Source: Myxococcota bacterium | GTDB lineage: Bacteria; Myxococcota_A; UBA796; UBA2385 | Direction of reading: 5' to 3' | Assembly (NCBI GenBank): GCA_023150805.1 | Contig: JAKLKF010000036.1 | Coordinates: forward strand, 1-57,325 | Length of the DNA stretch: 57,325 bases | Part shown: positions 18,056 to 27,086 of the stretch, one piece after another | Position numbering within the stretch: the first letter of the stretch is position 1 | Layout of the letters: the number at the start of each line of letters is the position of its first letter | Made by a program: the position numbers and the translations under genes | Notes under the pieces: model-generated | Database searches by the model: none | Told to the model about the DNA's origin: nothing | Seen by the model: the letters and a program-made list of their open reading frames with translations, nothing else

Positions 18056-19369
18056 TCAGGGCTGGCCGGGCAGCTTGACCACCTCGCTGTAGCCGAAGGT
18101 GCCCCCCAGGCTGGCCGACAACCGCCAGCGCAGGTTGCCCGCGGCGTCGACCTCGTCGATGCGTCCGTTGACCGAGAAGGTCACCAGCGTGTCCCCGTTC
18201 TCCAGCCGGTCCAGCCCCCCCAGGCTGAAGCACCACAGGCTGGGATCGGGCGTGTAGGACCAGACCTCCTCGGCCCGCAGCTGCTCTTCGTCCAGCGACC
18301 ACTGCACCGCGCGGCTGACGGGCGCGTCGGGCATGCCGTTCTCGAACAGGACCAGCCCCCCGTCGACCAGCTCGAAGACGTGCTGGCGCGCGATCAGGTC
18401 CGTCTCGCCCGAAGCGTCCTGGAAGTCGCCGACCTCGCCGCCGAAGAGCCAGCGCAGCCCGCTGCCGTCCCGCCCGACCCTCGCGATGGCCCGCGTGCCC
18501 ATCAGGCTGACCAGCCAGTCGTCGCGCTGCTGGTCGTAGACCAGCACGTTGGCGTGGGTCCAGTCCGGCGGCAGCAGGCCGCTGGGCGTGGTCGCGGGAT
18601 CCAGGTCGTCCCAGGCGTTCCAGATCGTCGTCTGCGTGCCGTCCGGCGCCTGCTCGACCACCAGGTCGCCGGCGAGGATGTCCTCGCCGACCTCGCGCTC
18701 CTCCTCCGACAGCAGGCCCAGCGTGCCGTCGGCCAGCTCGACGAAGTCGTGGTGGGCGCCGGGGACCACGACGTCGCCCTGGTCCGTGCCGTCCCAGTCC
18801 ACCCGGATCAGCCCCCGCTCGCTCTCCCCTTCGACGTTGATGGGCATGGCGAGCACCCCCCGCCCGTCGCGGGCCAGGCGCACGCGCCCGACCTGCAGGG
18901 CGCCCTCCAGCTCCGCCCACCACACGAAGTCGCCGTCGCGGTCCAGCAGCACCGCCGTCGGCGGCGAGGTCACCACCGAGGTGACGACGTAGTCCCCCAG
19001 GACGTGCTCCCCGCCGTCGTCGACGTCCACCTGCACGGTCGGGAGCCAGGAGGGCGCCGGACCGGTGGTGATGGTCTGCTCCTCGCTCTCGCGGGTGCGC
19101 CCGCCCTCGTCCACCACGACCCGCACGCGCACGTCCGCGCCCGGCTTGAAGCCGACCAGCGCCAGGGGGGGGACGGGGTCCTGGGAGAGGTCGAAGGAGA
19201 GGCTGCGGTCGAGCGCGCCGTGGGCGCCGTACTCGACGCGGGCCGAGGTCCACGGCGCCGTGTCCTCCGCCGGCTCGACCAGGACCACGGTAGAGACGGC
19301 GTCCGCCAGGGACAGGTCGACCAGGACCGGGTCCGGCGCGCAGGCGAGCGAGAGGACGAGCAGGATCAC
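18056..19369 (-). CDS. Arylsulfotransferase-like (ASST) lipoprotein
   Basis: The 437-residue protein begins at GTG 19369, preceded by AGGAG, and has a hydrophobic leader ending LSLAC, a probable lipobox. It then has an N-terminal beta domain and a beta-propeller with features of the ASST family: THANVLVYD, RAIARVGRDGSGLRWLFGG and a later HVFELVDGG. Characterised ASST enzymes move sulfate between phenols in the periplasm. Members of this family in environmental bacteria are often uncharacterised, so the substrate is unknown. It is divergent from the SGNH gene at 19453; a TATAGG pocket lies at about 19390-19395. Confidence 0.75.
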   Translation of the reverse strand: MILLVLSLACAPDPVLVDLSLADAVSTVVLVEPAEDTAPWTSARVEYGAHGALDRSLSFDLSQDPVPPLALVGFKPGADVRVRVVVDEGGRTRESEEQTITTGPAPSWLPTVQVDVDDGGEHVLGDYVVTSVVTSPPTAVLLDRDGDFVWWAELEGALQVGRVRLARDGRGVLAMPINVEGESERGLIRVDWDGTDQGDVVVPGAHHDFVELADGTLGLLSEEEREVGEDILAGDLVVEQAPDGTQTTIWNAWDDLDPATTPSGLLPPDWTHANVLVYDQQRDDWLVSLMGTRAIARVGRDGSGLRWLFGGEVGDFQDASGETDLIARQHVFELVDGGLVLFENGMPDAPVSRAVQWSLDEEQLRAEEVWSYTPDPSLWCFSLGGLDRLENGDTLVTFSVNGRIDEVDAAGNLRWRLSASLGGTFGYSEVVKLPGQP

Positions 19370-19452
19370 GCGAGCTCCTGGGGCCGCACCTATACCCGGC
19401 CGCCCCGCTGCCCGCGCCTCGCCCGCTCCCCGGCGGGGCAATAGGCGGCTGC

Positions 19453-21084
19453 GTGCCCGCCCCCCCCGCCCCCTCCTCGGACCCGCGCCCCGCCCACCGC
19501 GCCGAGCTGCGCCAGCTCGCCGCCTTCGGGCTCGGCTTCTGCCTGCTGGCCGCCGCCAGCTACCTGCTGCCCGGCGCCCGCGCCGTGCGCCCCTGGTTGC
19601 CCGGCGAGGCGATCCCCCTGGTCGGGCTGGCGACCCGGCCCGTCGTGGTGAAGGAGGACGCCCAGGGCGACCTGGCGCAGCGGGGCCAGGCCCCGGCCGG
19701 CACGCCCTCGGGCGCCTCCGCGGACCCTGCTGCGACCGACCTGCCCGCCGCCGCGCCCGACGCCGCGACGCTCGCGGCGACCGACGCTTCGCCGCTGCCC
19801 GCCCGCCCGCCCGCCCGGCCCCAGCCCCTGGGGGGACCACCCGAGGCCCTCGAACCCTTCTTCGCCCAGCTCGCCCTGGCCGAGCAGGGCTACCCCGGGG
19901 CGGTCGTCCGGGCGCTGCACTGGGGGGACTCCACCATCGCCGGCGACGGCATCACCGGCACCGTGCGCGACCGGCTCCAGGCCCGCTTCGGTGACGCCGG
20001 GCCGGGCTTCCTGGCGGTCTCCGTCGACCCGCGCTGGGCCCTGCGCCCGGGCATCGCCCGCTGGACCCAGGGCGAGTGGGAGAGCCTGGGCATCACCTTC
20101 GGCGGCGCCCCCACCGCCGCCTACGGCCTGGCCGGCACCCTGGCCACCGCGCGCGCCGAGGCCAGCGCCACCCTGGGCGGCCGCAAGCTGGGCGAGCAGG
20201 ACGGCGGCGACCGCCAGCTCGTGCACCGCATCGACGTCTACTACCAGCGGCAGCCCGGCGGCGGCACCCTGTCCGTCAAGCCCAAGGGCGCCCCCGGCGC
20301 GACCCTTCGCACCGACAGCGGCGGCGACCGCACCGCCGACGCCTTCCACATGCTCACCAGCCCCCAGGGCTCGCCCACCGTCTGGATCAAGGCCGACGGC
20401 AGCGGCCCGGTCACCGTCTACGGCGTGGCCCTGGAGACCGCCGGTCCCGGCCTGACCTGGGAGAGCTTCGGCGTCGCCGGCTCCGGCCAGGGCTCGATCC
20501 TGAGCAACCAGTCCGCCCGCCACCTGGCCGGCCAGGTCGCCCGGCGCCAGCCGCACCTGGTCGTCTACCAGACCGGCGGCAACGAGCTGGGCTACCCCTC
20601 GCTGAAGAACGGCGAGGGCGAGCTGTACCTGGAGACCTACGGCAAGGTGCTGGCCCGCCTGCGCGCCGGCGCTCCCCAGGCCGCCTGCCTGGTGGTCACG
20701 CCGCTGGACCAGGCGGTGCGAGAGCGGGGCCAGGTCGTCAGCAAGCCGATGCTGACCCGGATGGTCGCCCTGCAGGAGCGCGCGGCGACCGAGGCCGGCT
20801 GCGCCTTCTGGGACGCGCGGGGCGCGATGGGCGGCGAGGGCTCCTTTGCGCGCTGGCTGGACCACGAGCCGCGCATGGCCTGGACCGATCTCATGCACCT
20901 GACCGACGAGGGGCTCGAGATCATCGGCCACGGGCTGGCCGACGCGATCGAGGCCGCCTACGACGCCTGGAAGCTGGCCCACCCCGAGCGCATCCCCGCG
21001 CCCTACCCGCAGGCCCCTCCCGCCGCGCCGGCCCCGCAGGCCGCTCCCGCCGCGCTGGTCCCGACCGCGCCCGCCGCCGGCTGA
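19453..21084 (+). CDS. Membrane-anchored SGNH/GDSL-type hydrolase or acetyl-transfer domain protein
   Basis: The 543-residue protein has an N-terminal helix (about 20-40), a long Ala/Pro linker (about 70-130) and an SGNH domain. Block I is HWGDST with S160, the Gly/Asn block is TGGNEL and the terminal dyad is D479/H482 in DLMHLTDEG. An insertion of beta type (about 200-330) separates block I from the rest, as in peptidoglycan O-acetylesterases and AlgX/PatB-like proteins. The start is GTG 19453 with CAATAGG just upstream. It faces a paralogue tail to tail with 19 bp between stops. It may partner the MBOAT protein at 6890-8338, but that is inference. Confidence 0.78.
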   Translation: MPAPPAPSSDPRPAHRAELRQLAAFGLGFCLLAAASYLLPGARAVRPWLPGEAIPLVGLATRPVVVKEDAQGDLAQRGQAPAGTPSGASADPAATDLPAAAPDAATLAATDASPLPARPPARPQPLGGPPEALEPFFAQLALAEQGYPGAVVRALHWGDSTIAGDGITGTVRDRLQARFGDAGPGFLAVSVDPRWALRPGIARWTQGEWESLGITFGGAPTAAYGLAGTLATARAEASATLGGRKLGEQDGGDRQLVHRIDVYYQRQPGGGTLSVKPKGAPGATLRTDSGGDRTADAFHMLTSPQGSPTVWIKADGSGPVTVYGVALETAGPGLTWESFGVAGSGQGSILSNQSARHLAGQVARRQPHLVVYQTGGNELGYPSLKNGEGELYLETYGKVLARLRAGAPQAACLVVTPLDQAVRERGQVVSKPMLTRMVALQERAATEAGCAFWDARGAMGGEGSFARWLDHEPRMAWTDLMHLTDEGLEIIGHGLADAIEAAYDAWKLAHPERIPAPYPQAPPAAPAPQAAPAALVPTAPAAG

Positions 21085-21103
21085 GCGGCCGCCGCGCGCA
21101 GGA

Positions 21104-22618
21104 TCAGGGCAGCAGCCGGGGCCCCGGCAGCCCCCCGGTCTGCAGCGCGGCCTGCTCCATCGCCATCAGGAAGCGGTCGGCGCTGTACTCGTAGCCGCGC
21201 GCGGAGAGGTGGATCAGGTCCTGGGTCCCCAGCGGCGGGTCCAGCAGCGACCAGGCGATCATCGAGCCGGGGCCGCCCATGACCTTCTGCCAGTCCCAGA
21301 AGGCGCAGCCGAACTCGGGCGCCACCTCGCGCTGGACCTGGGCGATGTCGTCGGTGCGATCCCACACCACGAAGGTGTCGCGCGCCACCTTCTTGCCGCG
21401 GTCCGACGGACCGATGAGCACGCAGGCGGCCTCGGGCGCCGCCCGCCGGGCGATGTCGAGCACCCCGCGCAGGTCGACGCGGTAGTCCTCCATCGTCAGC
21501 GAGAGGTCGTTGCCCTCGTTGGTGCCGTAGGCCAGGACGATCATGTCGGGGCCCAGGCTGGCGATGGCGCGCGTCGACAGGTCGGTGTCCCAGCGCAGCC
21601 AGGTGCGCGCGGTCCGCCCCCGGATGCCGATGGCGTCCACGATCACGCCGGGGCCCTCTCGCTCGGCCGACACCCCGAAGATGCGCACCTCGCCGTCGCC
21701 CTTGGGGCGCAGCGTCAGGCGGTGGGGGCCGTCCTGGACCTCGATGCGGTGGCGCAGGATGCGCACGTCGCCGCTGCGGTGGACGAGCTCCTCGACCGGC
21801 GCGTCGTCCACCTGGGCCAGCAGGGTCCCCCCCAGCGGCTCGCCCAGGGTGAAGATCTCGTACCGGCTGACGGCGCGGCCGTGCGGGTTGTCCGTGGTCG
21901 TCTGGATCCAGCCCAGGTCGGCCGGATCGTAGGAGCTGACCGAGGCGCCGAAGCCGTACAGGCCGTCGTCGCGGCCGTCCTTCCGGCCGACCCAGTCCGA
22001 GCGCCAGCCCTCGGTCCGGCACAGGTTGATGTCCTGGCCGCGGTCGCCCTGGTACAGCGCGGCCGGCCAGATGAAGCCGTGGCCCAGGTCGCCGTGCCGG
22101 GTCTGCAGGGTCCGGCGCAGGTGGCCGGTGAACATGTCCCCGCCGGTGTGGCTGGCGCCGAAGACGGTGATGCGGGTGCGCTCCCCCCGGGCCGCCTTGC
22201 GCAGCACGTCGCCGACCGCGGCGAGGTCCTCGAAGCCCCCCTCCAGCGGCTGCAGGGGCAGGGTGGCGGGGTCGACCCCGGGCAGGCCGCTGCCGGCCAG
22301 GGTGGCGCGGCTGGCGACCACGCGGGGGCGGCCCTGGACGCCGTCGTCCTCCACCTCCACCGGGCGCGAGGGGAAGGTCACGGGCTCCCGCGCCGGCCGC
22401 AGGGGAGCGGCGGGGGGGGGGCGGCTCTTGCGGAAGGCGGCGGCCTGCCCCAGCGTCTCCTCGCAGCTCTCGGCCGGGGGCCCCGAGGTGGGGCCCACCG
22501 GGATCACCACGGCAGGCAGGGGCTGCACGCCGGGCACCAGCACGGTCACCGGCGCGCCCGGGCCCGCGTCGGCCGACAGGCAGGAGGACAGCAGCAGGGC
22601 GAGCGAGGGGAGCGGCAC
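21104..22618 (-). CDS. SGNH-family lipoprotein, paralogue of the neighbouring SGNH protein
   Basis: The 504-residue protein starts at GTG 22618. The leader ends LLSSC (lipobox, C13). Block I reads VFGASHTGGD, so serine S156 is followed by histidine rather than in the usual GDS. The Gly/Asn block is YGTNEGND and the terminal dyad is D467/H470 in DLIHLSARG. Length, the inserted beta domain and the shared GCAFWD and GG motifs show common ancestry with the protein at 19453-21084. It should act on a periplasmic or outer-membrane-linked ester substrate. Confidence 0.78.
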   Translation of the reverse strand: MPLPSLALLLSSCLSADAGPGAPVTVLVPGVQPLPAVVIPVGPTSGPPAESCEETLGQAAAFRKSRPPPAAPLRPAREPVTFPSRPVEVEDDGVQGRPRVVASRATLAGSGLPGVDPATLPLQPLEGGFEDLAAVGDVLRKAARGERTRITVFGASHTGGDMFTGHLRRTLQTRHGDLGHGFIWPAALYQGDRGQDINLCRTEGWRSDWVGRKDGRDDGLYGFGASVSSYDPADLGWIQTTTDNPHGRAVSRYEIFTLGEPLGGTLLAQVDDAPVEELVHRSGDVRILRHRIEVQDGPHRLTLRPKGDGEVRIFGVSAEREGPGVIVDAIGIRGRTARTWLRWDTDLSTRAIASLGPDMIVLAYGTNEGNDLSLTMEDYRVDLRGVLDIARRAAPEAACVLIGPSDRGKKVARDTFVVWDRTDDIAQVQREVAPEFGCAFWDWQKVMGGPGSMIAWSLLDPPLGTQDLIHLSARGYEYSADRFLMAMEQAALQTGGLPGPRLLP

Positions 22619-22666
22619 GTGGCGCCCTAGCCGACCCCCCGGGACCCGGCCAACGTCCCCCGGCGC

Positions 22667-24115
22667 TCAGCCGATCATCACCTTGAGCAGCGTGTCGGTG
22701 ACCTTGCCGTAGGGCGCGGCGATCAGCTTGCCGCCGTTGAGGCGGGCCTGCCGGAAGATGCCCTTCTCGTGGCTGAAGGTCCGGAAGCCGTACCAGCCGT
22801 GGTAGGCGCCGGTGCCGCTGGGGCCGACGCCGCCGAAGGGCAGCTCGAGCTGGCTGAAGTGCAGGATCGTGTCGTTGAGGGTGACGCCGCCGGCCCAGGT
22901 GCGCTGGACCAGGTCGTCGGCCCGCTTCTGGCTCCAGTCGAAGTAGTACAGCGCCAGCGGCCGCGGCCGCGCGTTGACCCACGCGATGGCCTGGTCCACG
23001 TCCGCCACCGGCACGATGGGCAGGATGGGGCCGAAGATCTCCTCCTGCAGGACGGTCATCTCCTCCGTCCCGCCCAGCACCAGGTGCAGGGCCAGCTTGC
23101 GGCGGGAGGGGTCCAGCGCCTCGCCCTTGGGGTTGCACTCGACCACGGTGGCGCCCTTGTCGCGCGCGTCCTGGATCCAGGCGCGCAGCCGGGCGTGGTG
23201 CCGATCGTTGATGATGCTGGTGTAGTCGGGGTTCTCGGCGATGCTGGGGTAGCTGCTGGCCACCGCGCCCTGCAGCGCGGCCACCAGGGCGTCGACCTGG
23301 TCCTGGCGCACCAGGACGTAGTCGGGCGCGATGCAGGTCTGCCCGGCGTTGAAGAGCTTGCCGTAGACGATGCGCTCGGCGGCGCGGGCCAGGGGGAAGT
23401 CGGGGTGGATGATGACCGGCGACTTGCCACCCAGCTCCAGGGTGACCGGCGTCAGGTTCTCGGCGGCGGCCCGCATCACGTGGCGGCCCACGGCGGTGCT
23501 GCCGGTGAAGAACAGGTGGTCGAAGGGCAGCCGGCTGAAGGCCGCCCCCACCTCCAGCCCGCCCTGCACCACCGCCACCACGTCGGAGGGGAAGACCTCC
23601 TGGCAGAGTCGGTCCAGCAGGGCCGCGGTGCGGGTGGTCAGCTCGCTGGGCTTGACCAGCACGCGGCAGCCGGCGCTGACCGCGGCGACGATGGGCAGGA
23701 TCGCGAGCTGGAAGGGGTAGTTCCAGGGGGCGATGACGCCGACGACGCCCAGGGGCTGCCAGATCACCTTGGCCGTGCCGGGCTTGAAGGTGGCGGCCAC
23801 CGGGCGGGGCTGCTCCTCCATCCACTCGGCCAGGTGGGTGCGGGTGTGCTTGATGTCGTCGATGACCGTGAAGACCTCGGCCATCAGCGTCTCGTGGGGA
23901 GAGCGGTGGCCGTAGTCGGCGCTGATCTCGGTCACCAGCTCCTGCTTGTGGGCGCGCACCCACTTGAGCACCTTGCCCAGGAGCTCCATGCGCTGCTTGT
24001 ACGGCAGCCCCCCCTGCTGGTTCCACGCGGCGCGCAGGCGGTCGTAGCTGGCCTGCAGCGCCTGGAGGTCCGCGTCGGCGGTAGGAAGGGGCTCGACCTT
24101 GGCGGGCTGCGTCAC
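22667..24115 (-). CDS. Aldehyde dehydrogenase, coniferyl-aldehyde-dehydrogenase-like
   Basis: The 482-residue NAD(P)-dependent enzyme has the glutamate motif LELGGKSP, catalytic cysteine in FNAGQTCIAPDY and the C-terminal PFGGVGPSGTGAYHG seen in class 3 and coniferyl aldehyde dehydrogenases. The C-terminal hydrophobic tail (after about 455) could touch membranes, as in fatty aldehyde dehydrogenases. The start is GTG 24115 with GGAGG 5 bases upstream. It follows the MATE gene by 32 bp on the same strand. Confidence 0.9.
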   Translation of the reverse strand: MTQPAKVEPLPTADADLQALQASYDRLRAAWNQQGGLPYKQRMELLGKVLKWVRAHKQELVTEISADYGHRSPHETLMAEVFTVIDDIKHTRTHLAEWMEEQPRPVAATFKPGTAKVIWQPLGVVGVIAPWNYPFQLAILPIVAAVSAGCRVLVKPSELTTRTAALLDRLCQEVFPSDVVAVVQGGLEVGAAFSRLPFDHLFFTGSTAVGRHVMRAAAENLTPVTLELGGKSPVIIHPDFPLARAAERIVYGKLFNAGQTCIAPDYVLVRQDQVDALVAALQGAVASSYPSIAENPDYTSIINDRHHARLRAWIQDARDKGATVVECNPKGEALDPSRRKLALHLVLGGTEEMTVLQEEIFGPILPIVPVADVDQAIAWVNARPRPLALYYFDWSQKRADDLVQRTWAGGVTLNDTILHFSQLELPFGGVGPSGTGAYHGWYGFRTFSHEKGIFRQARLNGGKLIAAPYGKVTDTLLKVMIG

Positions 24116-24147
24116 GGGGGCCTCCGGGCGCGGGGGATGCCCCGCAC

Positions 24148-25473
24148 CTAAACCCGCAGGCGCTGCCACGCACCCCCGCGCCAGAGCAGCGCGTAGCTGC
24201 CTGCCCAGACCAGCCGATAGGCGACCTGGGCGACCCAGATCCCGGTGAGCCCGAAGCCCAGGCCCGGCCCCAGCAGCCAGGTCAGGGGCACGCCCAGGCC
24301 CCACTGCACGCCGACGCTCACCAGCAGCACGCGCCGGTTGTCCCCCGCGCCCAGCAGCGCGTTGATCAGCACCATCGCCACGCCCTCGGCGGCGATGCTG
24401 GCCGCGATGAGGCGCAGCGGGAAGCGCGCCAGCTCCAGGGTCTGCGGATCGTGCAGGAACAGGCCGAGGACCAGGTCGGGGAAGAGCAGCCCCGGCAGCC
24501 CGATGAGCGCCAGCACCGCGCTGGCCAGCCGCGCCACGTCCCAGCCCCACTCCCGCGCGTCCTGCGGCTCGCCGCGGCCCAGGGCCTGGCCCACCAGGCT
24601 GGCCGCCGCGAGCCCCAGGCCCAGCCCCGGCAGCATCGCCACCATGCTCACCGTGATGAGCACGTTGGCGGCAGCCAGCTCGGCCGTGCCGACCTGCCCG
24701 ACGATCCACAGGATGACGGTGAAGCCCAGCGCGAACAGGGTCTGCTGCAGGCCGCTGGGGACCGACAGGCGCAGCATCGTCTTCATGGTGCCCAGGTCCG
24801 GCAGCCCGCGCAGGAAGCCGTGCGGGCGGGCCAGCCAGATCCCCTGCGCGAAGTACCAGGCCGTGCCGATCCAGGTGGCCAGGGCGCTGGCGATGCCCGC
24901 GCCGGTCACGCCCAGGGCCGGCGCGCCCAGGTTGCCGTAGATGAGCACCCAGTTCAGCCCGATGTTGGCGATGTGCATCACCACGATGCTGCGCAGGTAG
25001 ATGGTCGAGCGCCCCAGCCCGTTCCAGTAGCCGCGCCAGGAGAAGTTCATGCCCGCGGCCGCCATCGCCAGCAGGCGGGCCTGCAGGTAGGGCGTGCCCG
25101 CCGCGATCACGGCCGGGTCGTCGCTGACCAGCCCGAACAGGTCCCCGGCCAGCGCGAACAGCAACGCGCCGGCCGGCAGGCCGATCGCCAGGGACAGCAG
25201 CAGGCCGCCGTTGAGCGGCATGGCCGCCTCGGACAGGCGCCCCTCCCCCTTGCGGCGCGCCGCCATGGCCTGCACGCCCGCGGACAGGCCGGTCACGAAG
25301 GCGATCGACAGGAAGTTGAGGAAGCTGCCCTGCCCCGAGGCCGCCAGCGCCACGTCCCCCAGGCTGCCCACCATGGCCGTGTCGACCACGTTGAGCAGGT
25401 TCTGGCTCAGCATCCCGCCGACGATGGGCAGCCCCAGCGTCAGGATGGTGCGAGCGCGGGCGGCCGTGAGCAT
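24148..25473 (-). CDS. MATE-family multidrug/solute efflux transporter
   Basis: The 441-residue protein has about twelve hydrophobic segments arranged as two related halves. The N-terminal GLPIVGGMLSQNLLNVVDTA signature is that of MATE antiporters, which export cationic compounds using a Na+ or H+ gradient. The sodium gradient could come from the Nqr pump in the same window. The ATG at 25473 has a GGATAGC pocket about 10 bases upstream. The downstream aldehyde dehydrogenase gene is probably cotranscribed. Confidence 0.9.
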   Translation of the reverse strand: MLTAARARTILTLGLPIVGGMLSQNLLNVVDTAMVGSLGDVALAASGQGSFLNFLSIAFVTGLSAGVQAMAARRKGEGRLSEAAMPLNGGLLLSLAIGLPAGALLFALAGDLFGLVSDDPAVIAAGTPYLQARLLAMAAAGMNFSWRGYWNGLGRSTIYLRSIVVMHIANIGLNWVLIYGNLGAPALGVTGAGIASALATWIGTAWYFAQGIWLARPHGFLRGLPDLGTMKTMLRLSVPSGLQQTLFALGFTVILWIVGQVGTAELAAANVLITVSMVAMLPGLGLGLAAASLVGQALGRGEPQDAREWGWDVARLASAVLALIGLPGLLFPDLVLGLFLHDPQTLELARFPLRLIAASIAAEGVAMVLINALLGAGDNRRVLLVSVGVQWGLGVPLTWLLGPGLGFGLTGIWVAQVAYRLVWAGSYALLWRGGAWQRLRV

Positions 25474-25498
25474 GGCCGCGGCTATCCGCCCCGGCCGG

Positions 25499-26119
25499 TC
25501 AGGGCAGGATCAACAGATCGGTCCCCATGGTGGCCGGAAGCAGGGCCCGCAGCCGGTCCAGGTCCGGGTCGTCCAGCGCCACGCAGCCCAGGGTCCAGTC
25601 GCGGTCGCCGCCACCGCCGTGCAGCAGGATCTCGCCGCCCATGGCCGTGCCCTGGTCGGGCTTCCGGCCCGCGCGCAGGGCCGCCACGATGCGGTCGTGC
25701 TCACCCTGGCTGAGCAGGCCCTGCTCCCGGCCCCAGGTCGCGTCGTGGGCCGCCGGGTAGTGCACGGCGATGGCACCGTAGAACTGCGACCAGGGCTTGT
25801 CGCTGGTGCGGTACCAGCCCTCGGGCGTCTTCATGTCGCCACGCCGCCGCTTGGGCCCGGCGGGCGCCCCCCAGGCCAGCCCCACCGGCCAGCAGGCCCC
25901 CGCCGCCAGGGCGCCGCCCTGGTAGACCGCGACCCGCCGCGCGCCCTTCTCGACCACGACCAGCGCCGGGCCCGACAGCCGCGGGTCGGCCGGGTCCAGG
26001 CCGGGCGCCGACGGCAGCGCCTGCACCGTGTCGGCGCAGGAGGGAGGCTCCTCCCCCGAGGACGCGGCCCCGGGGGAGGAGCAGGCAAGGAGCAACAGGG
26101 GGAGCGAGGAGAGGACCAC
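25499..26119 (-). CDS. L,D-transpeptidase (YkuD) domain lipoprotein
   Basis: The 206-residue protein starts at GTG 26119. The leader ends LLLLAC (lipobox). The catalytic YkuD motif is present: H167 in ILLHGGGG and C179 in TLGCVAL. An upstream MKTPEGWY element is also typical. Such enzymes crosslink peptidoglycan or attach proteins to it in the periplasm, and some are stand-alone murein-binding lipoproteins. It ends 26 bp before the MATE start on the same strand. Confidence 0.85.
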   Translation of the reverse strand: MVLSSLPLLLLACSSPGAASSGEEPPSCADTVQALPSAPGLDPADPRLSGPALVVVEKGARRVAVYQGGALAAGACWPVGLAWGAPAGPKRRRGDMKTPEGWYRTSDKPWSQFYGAIAVHYPAAHDATWGREQGLLSQGEHDRIVAALRAGRKPDQGTAMGGEILLHGGGGDRDWTLGCVALDDPDLDRLRALLPATMGTDLLILP

Positions 26120-26243
26120 GCGGGCTCAGACCGCAGCGCGAGCGGACAGTTCCCGCGGGCCGGCCCGGGACGGCCGGCGTGCGACACCGCAGCGGGCGCG
26201 ACCTCGAGGGGGCCCCGATACGCCCCGGCGTGCGAGGTGGCCC

Positions 26244-27086
26244 GTGCTCTCCCCCGACCTGCTCCACAACCCCGCCTTCCCGCGGAGCAACGCCTACGAC
26301 CCCGGCTTCGTGCTCGACGGCAACATGGGGCCCCACCCCCTGTGGCTGGCCGAGTGGCTGCTGGAGGCCCTCGAACAGGACCCCGACGCCCTCGGCCCCG
26401 AGGCCCGCGTGCTCGACCTGGGCAGCGGCATGGCCACCTCCAGCGTCTTCTGGGCCCGCGAGACGGGCGCCCACGTCTACGCCGCCGACCTGTGGACCTC
26501 GGTCGACGACGCCTGGCGGCGCATCGAGCAGGCCGGCCAGGCCACGCGCGTGACCCCGATCAAGGCCGAGGCCCACGCCCTGCCCTTCGCCCAGGGCTTC
26601 TTCGACGCCGTCGTCAGCGTCGACTCCTACACCTACTACGGCGCCGACCTGCTGTACCTGTTCTACCTGGCGCGCTTCCTGCGGCCCGGGGGCCGGGTGG
26701 CCATCGCGATCCCCTGCCTGGTGGCCGACCTCGAGGACGGCCGCGTCCCCGCGCACCTGCTGGCCCCCCAGGAGAACGGCGCGGTGTTCTGGGAGCCCGA
26801 GTGCATCAGCTTCCGCACGCCGGCCTGGTGGCGGTCGGTCTTCGAGGGCTGCCCCGGCGTCGAGGACGTCCGCGTGGACACCATGCCCGAGGGCTGGCGC
26901 CACTGGCGCGACTACGAGCGGGCCGCCGAGGCGGCGGGCAAGAACCCCTTCCCGTCCGTCGCCGAGACCCTGGACCGCGACCAGGGCCGCACCCTGGGCT
27001 TCGTGCGCATCCTGGCCCGTCGCACCACCCGGTCGGCGGTCAACCTCTACGATCCCGACCTGGCCGGCAAGGTGCTCCGCCGGTAG
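26244..27086 (+). CDS. SAM-dependent methyltransferase, class I
   Basis: The 280-residue protein has the SAM-binding loop VLDLGSGMATSS near residue 52, an acidic second strand (AADLW), and LRPGGRVAIAIPCL, typical of type 11/25 methyltransferases. The substrate is unknown. The start is taken as GTG 26244, which avoids overlap with the divergent L,D-transpeptidase gene; a GAGGTGG lies just upstream. The last 47 bases overlap the end of the convergent SGNH gene. Confidence 0.8.
   Translation: MLSPDLLHNPAFPRSNAYDPGFVLDGNMGPHPLWLAEWLLEALEQDPDALGPEARVLDLGSGMATSSVFWARETGAHVYAADLWTSVDDAWRRIEQAGQATRVTPIKAEAHALPFAQGFFDAVVSVDSYTYYGADLLYLFYLARFLRPGGRVAIAIPCLVADLEDGRVPAHLLAPQENGAVFWEPECISFRTPAWWRSVFEGCPGVEDVRVDTMPEGWRHWRDYERAAEAAGKNPFPSVAETLDRDQGRTLGFVRILARRTTRSAVNLYDPDLAGKVLRR

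Noticed and set aside
24146..24153. TTTAGG pocket before the aldehyde dehydrogenase as a promoter
   Set aside because: It includes the stop codon of the MATE gene, so it can be explained without a promoter.
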